From an uncultured Oxalobacteraceae bacterium (GTDB lineage: Bacteria > Pseudomonadota > Gammaproteobacteria > Burkholderiales > Burkholderiaceae), in contig CAMLDH010000201.1 of the NCBI GenBank assembly GCA_946478765.1, positions 1 to 7,135 of the forward strand: a stretch of DNA of 7,135 nucleotides, written 5' to 3'. The position numbers and the translations under genes were made by a program. Each line of letters begins with the position of its first letter. The stretch's first letter is position 1. Of this stretch, positions 5,837-7,135 are shown piece by piece. The notes under the pieces are model-generated. The model made no database searches. It was not told the origin of the DNA and worked only from the letters and a program-made list of their open reading frames with translations.

Positions 5837-5944
5837 GCGCCAGGCGGGCAGCATGCTGTCCGCCCCCCCCCTGCTACACCCTCGCGATAGGACGGCTATC
5901 GCTACGGTTCGCGCCTTGCCTGGCGCAAAAATCCATCGCTTTTA
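5820..5944. repeat. 125-bp interrupted inverted repeat with nested hairpins
   Basis: TAAAAGCG...TTTTTGCGCCAGGC (5820-5845) is mirrored by GCCTGGCGCAAAAA (5918-5931) and CGCTTTTA (5937-5944). These are 14-bp and 8-bp exact arms separated by 4 or 5 unpaired bases. Inside lie a 10-bp palindrome CAGCATGCTG (5849-5858), a C8 run, and a perfect hairpin GCGATAG-GACGG-CTATCGC (5884-5902). GCGCC-TTGCCT-GGCGC (5911-5926) is an alternative stem. No coding frame is credible. It could be a MITE or REP-like element or a bidirectional terminator; no target duplication was found. Confidence 0.6.
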
Positions 5945-6008
5945 TTTACACATCCCGAGGCGTTCGATGAGCAGGCGCACGCGCCGACGCGTTGCTTCGT
6001 CCATCTTT

Positions 6009-6101
6009 TCATCGTGATTTCGGCATCATCATCAGCATCGCCTTGCGGTTGGAGCGGCAATCGTAGACGCCGTCCAGGCTGATCTGGCTTTGCTTCTTCA
6101 T
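6009..6101 (-). pseudogene. Second IS5-family transposase relic, deleted between codon 6 and the central domain
   Basis: From the ATG at 6101-6099 the minus strand reads MKKQSQ, identical to the start of the larger relic minus one Lys. It then jumps directly to ISLDGVYDCRSNRKA, the segment that in this IS group precedes AIFNRGMIPN. After Ala (about 6042) the family match fades (MLMMMPKSR) and a TGA follows at 6011-6009. The first relic lacks exactly the LDGVYDCRSNR part, so the two deletions are different events. No function expected. Confidence 0.75.
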
Positions 6102-6159
6102 CCCAAAATCTTTGGGACTCTACCAACTCACTCGCCACTCTTGGAAAACCCGCAACCAG
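6084..6159 (-). repeat. IS end plus transposase start, copy 2 of the direct repeat
   Basis: 76 bp matching 5223-5301 in the same orientation with one substitution and one missing CTT. It includes the start-codon hairpin (6100-6118). With copy 1 it brackets the candidate secreted-protein gene at a distance of about 860 bp, so recombination between the copies could delete or circularise that gene. Confidence 0.88.
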
Positions 6160-6183
6160 TCGTTCTGCAAGTTGACACTCCCC

Positions 6184-6300
6184 GTCTACCGTCTATATTG
6201 GGACTTGGTGCTGAACTTGCGCATCAAGCCGAGGCAGCGCCTGGTTCGCGAGAAGCCGTGAATGCTGGCGGCGCCGGAGAAGATCAATGAAGTGTGATCA
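6184..6300 (+). pseudogene. Fragment of an IS3-family OrfB transposase
   Basis: In one plus-strand frame the sequence reads VYRLYWDLVLNLRIKPRQRL, then VREKP, a TGA (6259-6261), MLAAPEKINEV and a second TGA (6295-6297). IS3-family OrfB proteins (IS2/IS407-like) typically carry LNLRIKPRKRLxREKPxxLAVPExINQVWSMDFM here, just before the first catalytic Asp. The second TGA stands where Trp (TGG) is expected, a single-base change. Both stops make it dead. Sequence before about 6181 and after 6300 does not continue the match, so it is a roughly 40-codon scar lying 22 bp beyond the IS5 end. Confidence 0.78.
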
Positions 6301-6332
6301 TCTAGTCCGATTTGCAGGTGACGGATCAGGCT

Positions 6333-6352
6333 GATAAGTGAAATAACTTATC
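6333..6352. promoter_or_regulatory. Inverted repeat GATAAGT-N6-ACTTATC upstream of the solute-binding protein gene
   Basis: Seven-base arms are exact around GAAATA. An alternative, longer pairing adds TCAGG (6326-6330) with CCTGA (6352-6356). It is followed by A6, not T, so it is not a terminator for either approach. At 43 bp before the start codon at 6395 it could be an operator or a leader hairpin for that gene. Confidence 0.4.
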
Positions 6353-6394
6353 CTGAAAAAACTTAGTCACTTGATTCAATTAAATGAGCTGAAA

Positions 6395-7135
6395 ATGAAA
6401 CAATACTTGAAAGCCGCATTGTTAATGATTTTCTATTTTGCCGCATGCTTCGTTTCGTTGCCTGTTTGGGCGGTCGCGCCGAAAGAACCTTTGATTGTAA
6501 AAGTCCGTGCTTTCAGGGGCACCGCTTCACACACTGACGAGACCCAAGAATACAAATACCAAGTGTTGAAATTGATCTTGGAAAAGACTGAAAAGACTGA
6601 TGGCCCGTTTAAGATTCAAGCACCGCAACAGGAGGTTCCACAGGCCAGGGATTTTGAGATGGTAAAGCAAGGCTATGTTGATGTGATTTTAACGTCGACA
6701 TCAAGAGAACGTGAGCAAGAACTGCATCCCATCCGAATCCCATTTGAAAAAGGACTGTACGGCTATCACATTGCGATTATCAATGAAAGCGATCAACCGA
6801 AATTTTCCGCCGTCCGCACGCTGGACGATTTGCGGAAGTTGTGGGGCGGCATGAACGAGGTCTGGCCGGAAACCAAAATCTGGCGCGCCAATGGTTTAAA
6901 TGTCGTGGCAACTGCAGGGTATCGAGAGCTCTTCACCATGTTGAAAGAACGACGCTTCGATTATTTCATCAGAACCGCTGCCGAACCATGGCGAGAGCTG
7001 AGGGACATGAATATTCCCGGGCTGGTTGTGGAAAAAGATCTGTTGATTTACTACCCCGAGCCCGGATATATTTTTACCAGCAAGAACAACCTCAAACTGG
7101 CTGACAGGCTTGAGCGTGGACTCAGAATGGCTATT
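6395..7135 (+). CDS. Periplasmic solute-binding-like protein (amino-acid-type SBP fold), 3' end outside window
   Basis: The frame from the ATG at 6395 is open for 247 codons to the window edge. The start is supported by a signal peptide: MKQYLK, a hydrophobic core (AALLMIFYFAACFVSLPV) and a WA-V cleavage region near residue 26. The mature part begins with a beta strand (PLIVKVRAFRG) and then has YKYQVLKLILEKT. A segment VKQGYVDVILTSTSRERE is followed by IRIPFEKGLYGYHIAIIN, SAVRTLDDLRKL, the pattern W-P-E-T-K-I-x-R-A-N-G, and FTMLKERRFDYFIR...EPWRELRD. These are features of periplasmic binding-protein-like domains related to bacterial SBP family 3, in a subgroup with an RFDYF(P/I)R motif. No permease or ATPase gene is visible, so import cannot be claimed; many such orphan proteins are sensory or of unknown role. 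The ribosome site (GAG near 6386) is weak. The ligand is unknown. Confidence 0.82.
   Translation, partial: MKQYLKAALLMIFYFAACFVSLPVWAVAPKEPLIVKVRAFRGTASHTDETQEYKYQVLKLILEKTEKTDGPFKIQAPQQEVPQARDFEMVKQGYVDVILTSTSREREQELHPIRIPFEKGLYGYHIAIINESDQPKFSAVRTLDDLRKLWGGMNEVWPETKIWRANGLNVVATAGYRELFTMLKERRFDYFIRTAAEPWRELRDMNIPGLVVEKDLLIYYPEPGYIFTSKNNLKLADRLERGLRMAI

Noticed and set aside
5911..5931. GCGCC-TTGCCT-GGCGC as a terminator
   Set aside because: Followed by A-run, not T-run, on the plus strand, and preceded by the T-run on the minus strand, so polarity is wrong for both.
5942..6020. Minus-strand tail reading DEKMDEATRRRVRLLIERLG before a stop, possibly the C-terminus of another lost gene
   Set aside because: Too short and preceded at once by a stop; I could not link it to any family.
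1..7135. CRISPR array, tRNA or rRNA genes
   Set aside because: No regularly spaced repeats, cloverleaf or rRNA-like sequence was seen on either strand; repeats present are tandem pairs or IS copies.

Overview
The window looks like accessory DNA of a betaproteobacterium of the Burkholderiales, most likely Oxalobacteraceae (Herbaspirillum/Collimonas-like). The reasons are a trimeric general porin of the beta-proteobacterial type ending in ...KHDF, a TonB C-terminal domain of the style common in that family, IS5- and IS3-family transposase debris, and middling GC with patches of AT-rich DNA. This assignment is an inference from protein style, not a search result.

Layout. Positions 2-340 are the C-terminal end of a TonB energy transducer. 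Positions 341-871 hold no intact gene. They contain a minus-strand remnant of an oligopeptide-type (family 5) substrate-binding protein (about 460-639) and a likely 153-bp miniature inverted-repeat element (692-844) flanked by near-identical 11-bp direct repeats. Positions 872-3079 encode a membrane-bound hybrid histidine kinase. Positions 3080-3560 are intergenic, with a 60-bp transposase remnant, a 13-bp palindrome and a 13-bp tandem duplication. Positions 3561-4730 encode a porin, whose stop codon directly abuts an internally deleted IS5-family transposase (4731-5243, minus).

Positions 5355-5780 are the most interesting part. A near-consensus HrpL-type 'hrp box' (GGAACT-N16-CCACTTA) sits 49 bp upstream of a 115-residue protein with no aromatic and no cysteine residues. 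The protein has a Ser/Asn/Gly/Pro/Gln-rich N-terminus and a charged helical C-terminus, which is the profile of a harpin-like or other type III secreted protein. A rho-independent terminator (5813-5836) follows. The unit is bracketed by same-orientation copies of an IS end (5223-5301 and 6084-6159). Positions 5781-6394 are IS debris plus a large inverted repeat. From 6395 to the window edge runs the N-terminal part of a secreted periplasmic solute-binding-like protein.

How the genes fit together. Most are surface, transport or sensing functions (TonB, porin, solute-binding proteins, sensor kinase), but no operon links them; each stands alone between intergenic stretches or IS scars. At least five remnants or small mobile elements in 7 kb indicate a plastic region that has gained and lost genes. 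The candidate HrpL-regulated gene would be an isolated member of a type III secretion regulon whose core cluster lies outside this window.
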